DNA of 64,000 nucleotides from Baylisascaris procyonis (taxonomy: Eukaryota; Nematoda; Chromadorea; Rhabditida; Ascarididae), in NCBI GenBank assembly GCA_037389465.1, contig JAZARR010000229.1, positions 657,501 to 721,500 of the forward strand, written 5' to 3'. The translations under genes were made by a program, and so were the position numbers. Each line of letters starts with the position of its first letter. Position 1 is the stretch's first letter. This document shows, piece after piece, positions 1-28,600 of the stretch. The notes beneath the pieces are model-generated. The model was given only the letters and a program-made list of their open reading frames with translations. It did not search any database and was not told where the DNA came from.

Positions 1-20
1 AATATATAATAATAGCTTAC

Positions 21-14727
<14,707 letters not shown>

Positions 14728-14742
14728 TACTGCAAATCAAAG
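14728..14742 (-). promoter_or_regulatory. Likely spliced-leader trans-splice acceptor of the GH31 gene
   Basis: On the minus strand the bases before the start codon read TTGATTTGCAG, then TA, then ATG (start at 14727). This T-rich acceptor two bases from the ATG leaves no room for an ordinary 5' UTR exon. That is the usual picture for spliced-leader addition in nematodes. An upstream non-coding cis exon is the alternative. The start is supported by a good signal peptide immediately after it. Confidence 0.55.
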
Positions 14743-17700
14743 GAATTCTGTACACAATCAAGAATGAATTCTGCGGTCTGTCCACACAATACAATACTGA
14801 ACAATTGAATACAGAATCACATTTCACGCGTATTTCATTCACCCGCTCAAAACATCTTAAGCTTGTGATTATGCCGACGCCTTCTCACCTAATCGTCAAA
14901 GCATTGATTTTAACTTTTCGTATAAAATTTACCGGCACATTTACTATAATTGCCTGAGTAAAACTCAATTTATGAGACTGAGCGACTTGGAAATTTAAAA
15001 TCTGTTTCTGAGAAGCCATGGGCTAAATAACCTCCCCAAATGACTTGGTTTTATTTGCGAGCACTTCGTGCATCTTCATGCTGCAAAGTCACAAGATGCG
15101 GGACCTACAGGCCATCAAAGCATCTCTGAGCTTAACATTTTGCTGCAGTCAATAAAGCTCTTCCTCTGTTCTTTCTTCTGTTCAAGTGACAGTGAAGGCG
15201 ATAGGTGTTCTGTTTCTGAACAAGCAGAAAGTGAAAACATCTGGTACAAGCTGGTTTGAAAAAAAATTTATTTGAACAGATCGAAAGAAGTGAACGCTGT
15301 ATCATGAGAACATATCATCAAATATAGCATTTGAACTAAGGAGAATAAAACATATAAATCATGTTTTCAAGCAAACTGAGATACAGAGTATCTCATAAGA
15401 AAGTAATGGATTACGGCGCATGCAGTGGATGTAAAGGTGGAGGGAAGGAGGAGAGGAGAATGGAAAGCATAAAGCGACAGCAATGAGTGCTCTCGAGTGG
15501 GCGCGCCGCATTAGAGAAATGCTTGAAATTCGGTACCTAGTGGGTGCTCTAAATATGATACCTTCGAAATCTCGTCTCAGATCTCCTCTAAAGTGAACCT
15601 TTCTGTTAGAAATCAACCTTGCAACGTGTTGTCATTTCAGAATTCAAAGCAACCTCCACTCGCTATAGCCTTCAGTCCACCCTTTCCATGAAACCATTGT
15701 TCGCGAACGAATATTTAGGAATATCCAACTTGGCCGTGCTACGAAATGGTCTACACTTTGGCCGACGCGTGGGAAAACTTATGTGAGAGTAGAAAGTGAA
15801 AAATTCATTCGTGGGAAAGGTGAACAAGTAAACAGCGATGCACTGTATCACAATTAAAACGTCTATTGCAAGAACAACGTTAATCTAAGGGATGCAAATA
15901 AAAGTTCTTACGTCTACTTCACTATCACAAGTTACGGAACGCAATGTGATATGCCTACCCAGTGCAGCTTGTCTGATATCTTCGATTATATGGATACAGA
16001 GATTGCCCCGTAGAAGTACCCACTGACTGATGAGGCAGTCAACTGATTTATGACCATTTGCAGCATGGAGAGTAGAGAGTACAGATTTACTGTTATTCGT
16101 TCTCCCTCGCACCAGTGCCTATAGTATGTGGAGTAATAAGGGCCCTCCCTCAAATTGCCCATCAGTGTGGATCGAAAATGGAAATCGCATATCGAATGTG
16201 ATGCATGATTTTGCCTGCGATAACAACTAAATTCTGCAAATTGTTCTCCACCTTGTAAAACAATCAACAAATTATTCGGTTAATGAAAGAAATTTTTCGT
16301 TTCCTCGTATTTTCAGTGACTTGTTGAGGAGGAAGAAGGAGATGCAACATACACCAAAAGAATCATAGAGATGCAAATGCTGCTGTGAAACAGTGGAAAT
16401 GCTGTGTGGAAAAATCTGATTTTTGTCAAAAAAGTCGTTAACGAACATCTATAATTTATATGAAGCAACTTTCACTTTAAAGGCATAGAACACTCATCGT
16501 TTCATGATGCTTCCTTTTAGAAAGGAGATTATTTTTTGAAAATCCCCACCAAACACGACAATCGTTCGTTCCATTTGATCGCCGTTGAAAGTACTCTGTC
16601 AAACACCAACTATTTCTATCTATAGACTTGAACTTCATGTACGCACACACTACATCGTGTGCGCTGTTTGTGGAGCACAACGTTTCAGACATCACAACGG
16701 TCCATTTCGTCGATAACAAAGAAAACTTCGAACTCTAGCTACCGCCTAGGTGCGCACTTTCCTCCTGAAATGCCACTGCAAAGAGAGAGGGAACAATGAG
16801 GATTTCTTCTGATCGAACGACTGATCACAGTGACAGCTGCTAAAGACTGAATGCAAAAGAATCTGTGTCTGTCATTTATGCCCTATAAAAATGCTGATTA
16901 CTGCATCACGCCTCCACAAAAGACATTCTGTGGAGTTTGATCTCTTAGCAGTGGCTAATCGCATTTCATTTCTAAGACGACCATAAAACTGTGTCGCACC
17001 TTCTTCAACGTTAACGTTCCAATTACGCAGATAATGCGCAGCTCGCTCTTTTAGGTATCGATCGCAGCAGTAATGCAGTACCTGAAGTATTCGACGTAAT
17101 GTTCATCAAAATCAGAAAAAGGTGTGAAATTGTGACAAAGGGAATGACACCCTTGTGCTTTTGCAGTTTAGTTGTCGTCGTGCTTTCGAAATGTATTCGA
17201 CGTCTCGGAGAGTTGCATAAATTGCGAACAAGCAGGAAAACATGCAGAATGCTATATTCGCCCTCTAACTGATCCGACAACTCACAGTTCTTCTATAAAG
17301 ACGTTTTTCGATCAAAGCATCCAGTCCGCCCCGTGTGAAATTCCATGTTAAAACATGAGCGCTTAAATAACAAATCTAACCAGTGAGTGTTAAGCGGTTA
17401 TATACTTCCATTTACTTATATGGAATTCGAAAAACGCTCTAGGAGACCATTCCATAGTGTCGACTACACATACCAGATGGAGTTGCATTGGCTTCAACCG
17501 TTCTCACATTCCAAATACAGGAAAACGCAAAATACACAAACGCACGCGGGTACCCGCGCACAGATACGTGAAAGACGTAACTAGAGCACACATAAGTATG
17601 TACATATGTACCTGTGCATGCACAACGACGAACGCAGACAAGCGTTGTGAAGAAAGCAGACGAGGCGGCAAGGCAATGCGTATTTTATGGGCTCCAGCAA

Positions 17701-19921
17701 ATTTCCACTTGCCAGCTCATTACGGTAATGTTCCGTCCATTCGTGCTTATAGACGTGACTGCTGAGGCATCTGCTCATCTATTCATTTAACCTCGGAATG
17801 AGTGGTGACAAAAATACGATTCTTTCCAAAACCATAAGGTATACCCCAGGATGACCTTCTACTCGTTGAACTTGAACCATCGATTCCAAATGGAGCAAGG
17901 GTAATCTAAAGCACTGAAAGCCTCCCTGAATTTTGTGATCGGTTCGATTTTCATTTTGCATCAACGAGGCTGCAAAATGAAGAATGTTTTTAGAGTGTAT
18001 GAGCGGTAAACCAGTTGAAACGTTAACGCATAGCTCGCACATTTTGTTATTTGATGGCAAATCACGAGCGTATTTGGTCTGATCAGCGCGCAGTTGTAAG
18101 GACACATTTCATGCTACTTCCTTTGGTAGGCTTCTCCACCTGCTGCATCTTACTGCTTTAACAGCAAACTTACTGAGAACTGTTCCAGCAGTTTGGCGAG
18201 TGCAAAAAAATGAATTATTTCAGAGCGTATAATTTATAAACGTTCGAATTGTTCAGAAGTCTTACAAAAGTTTATAAACATTCAAAAAATAAAGGATCTA
18301 TGCAAAGTGATTTCATATGCCCAAATAAGCTGTAAAAAATACTCTGTAACTTTTATAAAAACAAACCGATCATGTTGAAAGAGTTTATCGTCTTAGATGA
18401 CGTAGATTTCTTCACAAAACAAAAAAAAAAAAACATTCCGATTGTTTTCCTTTCTCATTTCCTCTTGAGTGGAAGCCGTACTAAGAGCGTCAATTGACGT
18501 AGAATGACGGTATGGTCACTCGAGTGTTGCACCATATGTGCCGCATAAATGGTTTCCTGTGCAAATTGAGGATAGAAAAGGGTAGCTAAGTGAAATTAAT
18601 TGTCGATGGAAGGTGTTCACACGTGGAAAGTAGTGTCAGCATTATAGTCATTGTTACACAGACAATTCTGAAATATTTTCTTTTATTTTCGAATAAACTT
18701 TTACGAATGCAAGCAAAAAAAGAACGAAATTCACAACTGCATAGGTGCTCGAAACTCCGCAAACAACAAACTACATCCAAGAAGAGGCAAACTGGAAAAC
18801 GACTTTTATGAACGCTTGAGAATGCTCATTCGGATCATGCCGAACTAATCAATTATTTAAAGAAACAATTATTACATCGAACACCACTCAAATTACTTTT
18901 GTTAATGTTGTGTGAGATCGTTAAACTTAGGAATCGAGTAATGAGAAGCTCATCGAAATTTGAATGCGTGGATATTTCTAGGGAGCTTGCGAAAATTTTT
19001 AATATCAATACCGGGGCTGCCGGTTTAATTACCCAAGCTCAGATGTGATAGAATTAGACGACGATATTAACAATTGAAGTTAGCAGTCAAACCGCTCTTT
19101 CTGAGATAAAAATGAGCTTTTTTTGTAACCACTTCGCTATGCATAGATAACAACGTTCAAACGTTTAGGCAAAACATATTATAGGGGTGACTGGACTGCT
19201 CTTCGAAGTATGCAGATGTTCGCAAACGAATGACAATGACTACCAACATACTGCAACTCGGAAAGTGCACAGAATAATTTTCTCTGTCACATTTTTAAAT
19301 AAAACTTGCGTCACCTCTTCGCTGTTGAAGCGCAGGAAGCATAAAAGAAATCAGAGGTGGCGTAAAACGCAAATGTGTTTACATCAAATATGCATCAGTA
19401 AATTTCTGGAGCAACACGATCAGCTACAAAAGCAACAGGTACAACAAAAATAAGTGAAATAAATTAGCAAATCGTATTACTACAAAACATTTCTTACGCC
19501 ATTTACAATCACTCTACCAGTGTGTCGGTTCGCCGGTGCCTTTGCCGCCGGAAATTGAGGAGAACCCGAAAGAGGAAGTATGGTGAACCTGATGATGGTG
19601 GGGATTCTACGCGTAAATTCAGATTAAAGCAATCACTTGTATTATTATAAATGGCTATCCCCCCAACAAAAAAAAACCTGAACGGTAAAAGGTAAAAGAT
19701 TGTAATGTAACTGGATGCCAACTCATGCCGCCATATTCATCTTCACCTTCGTCATGAGGATCGTTTAGCGTTGAAATTAGAAAAAAAGTACGGAGAAATA
19801 AGACTAAGGGAGAGGTAGTTCATACGCATGGACTCAATAAGAGTGGCATGTGGAAACTTTTCAACTCAATTTACCGGTAGCGCGAATACCATCAACCGAG
19901 TTATTCGGAGATCAGTTGTGT
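14743..19921. other. Intergenic region between unc-31 and the GH31 gene
   Basis: The 5.2 kb holds the helicase relic at 15885-16740 and a purine-rich stretch at 15431-15468. A 108-codon minus-strand frame (17779-18105) matches nothing I recognise. So does an exon-like minus segment around 16860-17090 (VLHYCCDRYLKERAAHYLRN), which may belong to the same relic. The spacing is far larger than the roughly 100 bases seen inside nematode operons, so the two genes are probably transcribed separately. I found no convincing AATAAA signal just after the unc-31 stop. Confidence 0.6.
15885..16740 (-). mobile_element. Broken Helitron / Pif1-type helicase
   Basis: Seen on the minus strand, in the right order: LEFEVFFVIDEMDR (near 16735-16690, like the Walker B VIDE strand), then TIVVFGGDFQKII with FLKGS (about 16565-16510), then WVLLRGNLCI, ALGRHI and RTFICIP before a stop at 15885. 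Helitron helicases have IIWDE, then VLGGDFRQxLPV and KGS, and finally MLLRNLxxxxGLCNGTR, LGRHI and VLIPRI with similar spacing. Stops and frameshifts separate the three blocks, so this is a pseudogene fragment. No P-loop or Rep/HUH region was found, and no Helitron ends were identified. Confidence 0.6.
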
Positions 19922-22613
19922 TTACTTGAAGAGCGCGAAAACCTTCGCACCAGCTCCTTCGACCATACTACCCATATTGCTGACAGCCTGAGTGGCATTA
20001 CCGATGAGGGCGTGATTGCTGGTGGAGCTTGTTCCCGCACTGTTTTCACTCAATGCACAATTTGCCTCTTCGAGTTGGAGTCGTCGCGTTATGGATTGAT
20101 AGATCTTGCTGTTGATACGCTCGTCGTCGATGCCGTGTAACTCGAAGTCCGAGTAGATCTTCTACAAATATGCTTTTTGATGGATTTCTAGGGGCATTCA
20201 CATACAATCTTCGATTTGTAGAATTAGTTCCCTCCTGCACAGTTGTTTTCTGATTAAAGGCCGAGGGCAACTCAGCGATATAAAAACGTTGGCCTTTTCA
20301 CAAAATTCCATCAGAGTGAAAAAATATTTCAAGAGTATGACAATAATTTGTGAGACGGTTTCCACAGACACCATGGAGCTGTAACTAAGAACGCCATTTC
20401 CGAGGCAGTTAATCTTATTCAATCCCTCACGATGGACAACGTTACTGCAGTGCTAAATTATCGAACAATTTGTTAAAGAATAAGGGAAATAGTAGAGAAT
20501 AATTGAAACTTGTGCTGTCGAGACTTCGTTGAAGTATAGTTGTCCAAACAAAACGTCTTCACGCTAAATCAGTAATGGCTGGTAAAATGTCGAAAGGTGT
20601 TTACATCGGCTGCTGCCATATTCTAATATCGTAAAATATTACTACATAATAACAATGGTTGCAACCACACGCTTCAGTTGTTTGTTTGATCGACTAAGTT
20701 TGAATGCTACTATTGAATTCAATGTGATTGAACGGGGGAATGCAAAAGATAAGAACTAGGCAAAATCAACCCCTTATAACGGCTGATTAAGCGGTGGACA
20801 TTACATACCCTGAAATACAAATACACTGATGTCAAGTTAGCAAATCCCTTCCCACTACAATCTTGACGAGATCTCATCGAAGCTCTCGCTGAAGGATTCA
20901 GCTCTGATGAAATGAATTTTGAAACTGATTAGTAGCAAACTCTGTTATCGTTATCACTTAGATCCAATGGGAGTCCACAGTTTGAACTGCACAAGTCTCT
21001 ATGTGGGCCAAACGAGAGAAGGAGGCTTGTGGACAACCGCTATTTGCAGTACGGAAACTGAATCCGAAAACAGAAACTGAATCCGTCGAAGAAGTCTTAA
21101 TCAGCCAAGAAACAGCATGATGGAAATATTCGAGTGCGTATTTTTATCTTCGGTTTTGATCGATCCAACGACGAAACGAAACAACTCAATGCACTCAGAT
21201 TTTTTGGGTGCGACGAAAAACATGGTACTTTCAGTTATATGCCAATTTCTGCACCATTCATTGCCCTGAAGTATTCGATCCGTTTAGCAGAAACACAAAT
21301 GCAAAGTGTGTTCCAACTAGCTCGATAACATTTCCATTTTACTAGTGATGGTTGAAATCAAGCTAGAATTGCAATGCTTCGAATATTCCTGAGAAATCTT
21401 GAAAGATGAGACCAACCGTGGCATTTAAACATTTACGTGCTCTGAGCTCAAGTGACAGCGATAACCAAGCATGCTAGCATAATACAAAATAGTTCCACTT
21501 TTTCTTCACGCCCCATCTATCAAATATTTCATCCGACAGAAGTGATCATCATCACACGGTGTTTGATTTTGGCACGTGCATATTTCATAGGCTGTTTCGT
21601 AATAACAGAGAAAAGAAAAGCTATAACAGCCGAAGTTAACACCAATATCAGCAGTGGTGTTTGCTTTAAAGATTATCTAAGAGATGTCGGCGTAACAACG
21701 CATGTGGCACACCTTCACGATGAACAGAAGGCACGTAAGTTGATAAGGAGAAAGCGATTGCTGTAACCGCTCGGTAAGCCATTCGTTTATCATCTTCATT
21801 TGACCATCATACCAATGCTGAAATTAGTAAATATATTGGTGGATTTACTAAGGTATTCTTGCAGAGGTTCCTATTGTTCCCGAAGAATGAACAACTCTAC
21901 AAGGCTGATTAACACAGTCTGCCAATTTGATAAAATAGTAAACAACTGGCTATGTGCGCTAAAGATATTGCTACAACTAGTAAACTGGTGGCATAACATG
22001 CGCTTCTGCATTTCACTCATGTTATCACGCAAGGTCACAGAATAACAACGAGGAGCAGAAGGTGGAAAATAATGCGCCTATACATTTATGTGGTTTTGCT
22101 GCTGGTAAGAATGTGCTACAAACTTATTCTGGTATAAGTTCGATCTGATATGAATAAAAATGAGGTAAAACGTTTGCAAACTTTCTGCTACTCTTAAATG
22201 GATGTAACTTACTGATTTTCTTAACAATTCCAAATCAGTTTTCTTCTTTCGACAGCAGCTAAAATCTGTCGCGAATACTAAAAAGGTCAGTGAATGATTG
22301 GTATTTTCTAAGGGATTTTGCTTTCAAATGAAAGTCTGTTATGAGAGTACTTTTTACTGGTCAGCCGGCGAACAAAACTTCGTATTTTGCATATGTAGGC
22401 AAATTGAGCACGAAGTGCATTAGAGTGCATTGAGCGCATTGAATGCAGAAGCAGGCCTAGTTCCTTATAAAGAATGAAACGTACCTCGAAGAGAGCGTTT
22501 ACCCAAAGTTCATCGACAACAACTTGACGCAGCTGTTCGGTGCATGCGCGCATGAACGTCATATATGAGTGACCAATATGGCCCGAATTCTGGGATTGTG
22601 CTGCAGTCGGCTT
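19922..22613 (-). CDS. unc-31: unc-31 exons 30-32: C-terminus
   Basis: Exon 30 (22485-22613) has [20 protein letters not shown]. Exon 31 (21713-21817) has [20 protein letters not shown]. Exon 32 (19922-20161) has [20 protein letters not shown], then [13 protein letters not shown] small-residue tail ends AKVFALFK before TAA at 19922-19924. Vertebrate CAPS instead ends in an acidic Asp/Glu run. All joins are phase 0. Confidence 0.92.
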
Positions 22614-25600
22614 CTGCAAAACTTCCGCTTCATCTTTTGGTAAGCACTGTCACCAATAAGCAAATCACAAGCTTTCCCAACCGCTGGAGGTGATGCGGTG
22701 GGGACGGGATGGTCAAGAAATGCCGTCAGAGATGAGAGGTAAAGTAAAAGGAATGGTAAAAAAACAAGACCAAATACGCGATGGTGCGATGCGTGCGTTT
22801 ATGTTTCGACTAATCAGGCTAAGGATTTTGCGAATATACAAAGGAGCGGAAAAATGCCCAGTGATGCACTTCTGTATGAAACTCAACTTCCGTATATCCT
22901 GCAGCAAAAACAGATTATAAGGGTGCATTTGCATAATCAAATTGCACATTTTATGGTGCCTTCAAGCTTCAACAAATGACATATGATCATTAATTCTATT
23001 GGAATTGGGTATGACCCGTTAACATACAAATTTAATGACGGTCATTAAGTTTTATCATTACATATTCCAGCCGGAATGAACGGATAGGCACGCATAGAAT
23101 GCACAAACGCACAGATATGATGGCACTATAATTCATTCTGCGAAATTTTGCAGAGGGAAGAACGCATCGGAGAACGGAGATCGTGAAAGTGAGACGGCTT
23201 TTTGGAGAAAGAGTGCTGCGTAGGAACAATTCCTGGATTATCGCAAACTGACTCTTGAAAAGTGGAGAGGGAGATTCGCTCGATTCCAGGGGAGATATAG
23301 TAGCACTGTAGTTAAATTATTCTTGGAGAGATAGAGCTTGAAAGAACTACTGTCTCAGCAAGAAATTGGACAGTGTTATGAAATGCCAATCAACAGACAA
23401 AAGCAGACTTGGAAGAATATTTAGAGAGTGGAAATATTTAGAGAGTTGAAATAATTCAAGGAAAATGAGAAAATCAGAAAATGAAACTGACGAATAACTG
23501 GAGGCGATTTAGTAGTTTCAGCAGAAAACTATCCGCTTAAATTCGTTCTCTTGGTTGAAATCTTTGAGTCGTCAGGCACTTTTCAAAATCATTGGTCACT
23601 TTTCAACAAATTAACTCAGCGAAATGTTTTATGTGATATTTACAAATTTGTACATAGCCGCCACCTGGCTGTCATGTAAAAAGACGCAGCTCTGGCTGAC
23701 GATCCGTAGAGCATGTAGCCACTTTTCAAATCAACTACTGAGAATTGCTGCATCGTTCCACCTGAGTAGTTAAGCAGCTGGATGGTTTGATAGGCAGAAC
23801 CTAATTTTCGGGAGTGTATTGCACTATACAGTATTGCATACTTGAGCCAGCAACATTGATCACTCCACGTCTCCTCCTATAGCGTACGCTGTTCATGCTG
23901 GATTTCACGTCACACCTAAATAACATCCACCTTTTGCCTATCATAAAACAGAAGAGTTCAAACAACTACGTCTATATTCATAAATCCAACTCCACAACTT
24001 GACTGTCACATTGATAAGCCGAACCGCACAAAATACTGTCTAGATTCATGAGTCGCAAGGAAATTAAGCAATGAGACCTCACCTAGAATCTTTGAGACGA
24101 GCGAAATTAATGATCATATGAAGATTTTATGCGTTAATTTTGTCAGGTGCTACGATCTTAGAAAGTGCTTCGATTGCTGTGTTTTTTTTTTAATTTAGCT
24201 AATAACGTTGTGAGCAGCTTTCTCTCTTTTCTTGTCGCTTTCCACTTTGATGTTCCAATGATCGCTTTTTTTTTTTCAAATGCGACAGTATGCGACCAAT
24301 CTTTTCCTTATCAATATGGTATGAAAATTTTTATGTTGATACCAAGCATAGATTTGCGTTTAATTCGATTCGCTTGCCGTTTTCTTTACTCAGGGGGCTC
24401 GTTCAAACACGTTCGCTTCATTATTGCTTATCTTATGCAGCAATGGTGTTTTGAAGTTTCATTATGACACTTTATGAATGCCACGATAATCATGACGTCA
24501 TTCAAGGTTGCTCGTTAAAGTAATTCAGTATACAATTTTTCGTCTGTCTAAAATACACTACCGCATGTTTTTTTTATTAAATTCACTCAGCGATAGGTGC
24601 TCGAAAGATCTTGAATAAAGCAGTCGTCGCTGCATTGGGAGAGACGACCTCGTAGTCCCCATTAAACATTCACAACTCCAACCCTGGTGCTTGTTGTCTT
24701 CAAACTTCGGACAGATACATACATCCACATGACCGTTCCATAACACCAACTGTGGAAATAACTTTGGACAAGCACAAAAAAAAGAAAAAAAAACTTTGTT
24801 CTCATCGATCAACTGATTGTGCGATTTCCTGAGGAGAAAAATTTTGTTTGTTGTGAAGGCTGAACAAATCTCATTTGCAAGTTGTACACCATGTTTAATT
24901 GCCAGTAAATAGAAGGTGGCTGAGCAAGACGACATCAAGGATACCAGGCCAATCAGCATAAGTTCTACCCACTGAACTTTATCTGAGATTTCCTGGCTGG
25001 CTAGTTGGAAATAACAACAGAACGACAATGACATGCATTCGCACACATACAGACATGACGTCATTTTGCGAATTGTTAGGTTTTATGCGGATTCACAGAA
25101 AGAATATTGAAAATTTGTTTCCCAAAATCTCAGTCCAGTAGAAAAATATTTGAAGTGCAAAGAATTAGGTGGTACAATTATCACCATATTAAAAGAAGGA
25201 AGTTAAGAAATTAAAGCATGTTGCGAATACATCCCACTCTTTTAGTTCGTTGAAATGTAATAAACACCAATGCAAATTCTCATTGCATAAGTTTGCTGCG
25301 CTAAGATCTGGTGACGGAAACACATTAATAGCCATAACATGTTCCTATGCATGAGTAGTCTAGCACTGTTCCTTCACAGTGCTACCAGTGATATATTGCT
25401 ACATCGTCCCTCTTCAAAAATCTGCTCTTATTACCCTTGTTTGTTACATGAAACTGGTGAAATCTGCAGAAACCGTTGTTTGGGCATAGCCAGGTGTTAA
25501 TGATTTCTCACTTTTTGCGTGACTCACTGAATAGTGATATCAAAAACATTAAATTTATATACCTCATTGGCGTCTTAGCAGTAACACTGGCACCAATTAC

Positions 25601-28600
25601 AGTAATTTCCTGCAGACAGCTGATTTTTTAGCTTAGTGTATTTCATCTCTTTATAAAGGCTTACTTTGAAGTTGTGGAAGAAAGATATTCGATAGTACCA
25701 TACAATCAGATGACTTAATTATTCAATCGCTCAAGTGAATGAACAGGAAATATCGCATACCGGAGTTGCAGGAGCTGATGGAGTCGAACCAGTTAAGTGC
25801 GCAATTCCCTGATCGCCAACAATATTCTTCATCTTGTTGAATATTGAGGTCGGTTTTGGCTATAAAATATTTCAATTTCGTCCGATGCAGTGGAAGCGAT
25901 TTCAATCTGAGCGGGATAACGAAATTCGACAGTAATAGCTCGCGAATAAATCGTTGTAAAGGAGGAAAAAATTCAACTCAACCTTAATCATGCTCGATCA
26001 ACGCTCAGAGTACTTCTTCTGGGTGATAGTTAGTACAGTTCCCGTGTTGATCTTTGATTTAGATATGCGATACTTCTCCTTCCCTTTTACCATCCTCACG
26101 CCCATGATCGCATATGATTAGTTGAAGGGATAATAAACCTCCTCGAACCAATATAATCTTCGAAAACAGAACGAGCTAGAATTCACTAATGAAAAATGAA
26201 GGTGATAAATACCAGCGCCCCCTCCCACCTCACCTCAATATTGCTTAAATCTATTACTTAGCGAATTCGAATTGTTCACGAAGTAAGGGAAACGAAGTGT
26301 CAGCTTTTGAATCTTATCTTAGGATAGAACTGATGATCGCTAAAAAATGTGACCATCAATAGTATTCTATCATCGAAATGCCCGTGCTGATCTTATTAGT
26401 AAAACAATAACGGTAAACGGCGTACCGCGATTGACAGTAATGCTCCGATAGGATTTCCTTCGTCATAACGTGCCAATTTCGATAATACGTACTCCAAAAC
26501 TGCTAATAACTGAAACAGATATCAGTGAGTTATTGCTTTGTCGATTCCTACACTTTAAAGTCACTCTCAAAAAGTAGCAATGGAGGGATATCTAAACAAC
26601 GGCTCTACTCCATCCTCAGCAGCAACAAAATTTCCGTCTAGCACTTGTTCCTTTCCGTTATCTACTCTAAAAGTTGTTGAGTTCCAAGCTAAAACTCCAA
26701 TAGTTTTTCCAACTTCACAGTTTCCAGTGCATAACTGAAGGTGTGACTCTGAGCGGAGCAGAAAAAAATCAAAATCATAGCATAGATTGAAAGCGTGCAG
26801 CAAAGTTGAGTCGGCTGAGCCTGTTCGACCGATCAATTTTTAATCATGGACTACAGATACTGAACTCAAAGAATGAGCAAACAAAACCAAGACCCTGACA
26901 GCGGTCAAGTATGCAACAAAATAAGAACCCATAAAAGAAGTTTTTTCCTGACACTGATATTGCAAAAACGAAGGTGAATGTGACACAAGCTTGCTTGAGT
27001 TTACATTCCCAGGGTATTTAGCACCGTTGTGACAGTGGCTGTTTTTTTTGCGTCATACGTATGCAAGGTAAAAGTGACCTGTCATCTACTAATGAACCTA
27101 GTTGGTAGTGTTCGGAAATGAAATCACTGCCAAGGAACTCGCTAGAGATTGGCAAAAAAACTTTATGCAACAGGAAGGCATAAATAGTAACGTGCATAGG
27201 CAGGCTTTCAATGTTCAGTTTAAAAATATCTCTTCGCATTTCGATCCTCGAAACGAATCCAAAAGTCACCGTGGTTCCAATTCTACGATGATCCAACTGG
27301 CAATAGAGAGGTTACATAAAAAAAGCTGTTTTTGGCCTCCCTTGCTCTTGAATGAACATTCCAATTTGATCGCAATGCAACACTCAATACGCATTGACAA
27401 TCTTTTGAATATTAATGACTGCAAAAAAGAGATCACAACCTTATCATGTATACAAGTCTCCATATCCCGCAGCATTGTTTCCAATGTTTCGTCCAACTTT
27501 GATTGATATTTATACTGCAATTTGTGAAATTACGCTCTTTATTATTTGCTAATAAATTATATTTCAATGCTGTTTTTTCATTATAAAGAGGACTACAGGT
27601 GACATATGTTTGCACCATCCAATGTCTGATATTTGTTTAATCATAGATAGTGTTTATTTGCTGTGTAATTTCTACAGGTTCATATATGTGTCTCTGTGTA
27701 GAAGTGTGTTTGTGTGTGATGGCGGCCTTAACTTCATTTCCCAGCTTACCAGAAGAAAATGCTGCCGTTTCTCACTCCTCTTCATTGAACCGAGCTTTAC
27801 GCTAATTGATGCCGGTGTCCACAACGTTTCGGCTATTCGGTTACCTTTAAGGCAACTGACAGAATTCCCGCAACAGTGATAAGAATGTGAGGGCAGCTGA
27901 ACCAATAGCGGTAATTCGGTTTTGGTAACAATCAGGCAGCGGGATTAGAAAGAGCAAATGGATGAATGCACAATTGCTGACTTTGCTACCAACCACTTTC
28001 TAATGCAGCCTGCAAAACAAGCTGCTAATTGAAACTGCACGATATCATCTGCCGAAGAATTGCATAACAATAATTAAAGGATGATCTGATTTCCGCATCA
28101 TTTCTTGTCTTTTTGAGGAACTACAGTAAGCATAGGATCTCAACTAGATCTATACTTCCTTCTCCGCCCTTTATGCTAATCACAAAAGAAAAATCTCAAC
28201 TTCCTCGAAATATTCCTTATTTTTTGCACTTTTAATCATGTGACAATCCATCCATGAGTGAATTTCTAACATTTTTACTCGGCATATTTGCGGCATGTTT
28301 GCTGTGTTTCCACTGCAAGTTCAAATCCCGATATTTGTCGGAATGTAACCTACTCCTTCACCTTTGGATAACCTGACTGTGCCACTAGCAATGACAGTCC
28401 TACCTAGATAAACATAGGATTGGATGAATTCACTCACACAGACCGGAAGAAATTTAATCACTATTATACAATCAAGTGAAGACATTTGCCGAAACTGAAA
28501 ACAGATACCTCTCCGGAGTCGATAGTCAACTTAGTGGCGCGTGATTTCGATGAAAATATAACGTTGATCATAACGCAAACTTCCGAAGGCAGTACATAAT

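Noticed and set aside
24558..25064. 168-codon minus-strand open frame in unc-31 intron 29
   Set aside because: The longest plain frame there, but with low complexity, no known domain and no splice partner in phase with the flanking unc-31 exons.
25761..25790. tRNA B-box-like GGTTCGACTCC on the minus strand
   Set aside because: There is no acceptor stem or properly spaced A box, and the bases fall inside unc-31 exon 29.
27440..27514. Extending unc-31 exon 27 through its open frame to about 27266
   Set aside because: Beyond CIHDK the frame no longer matches CAPS, while exon 28 resumes the family sequence with LLAVLEYVL in phase.
28305..28335. GTTCAAATCCC, another B-box-like string
   Set aside because: The flanks do not form a T arm or a cloverleaf.
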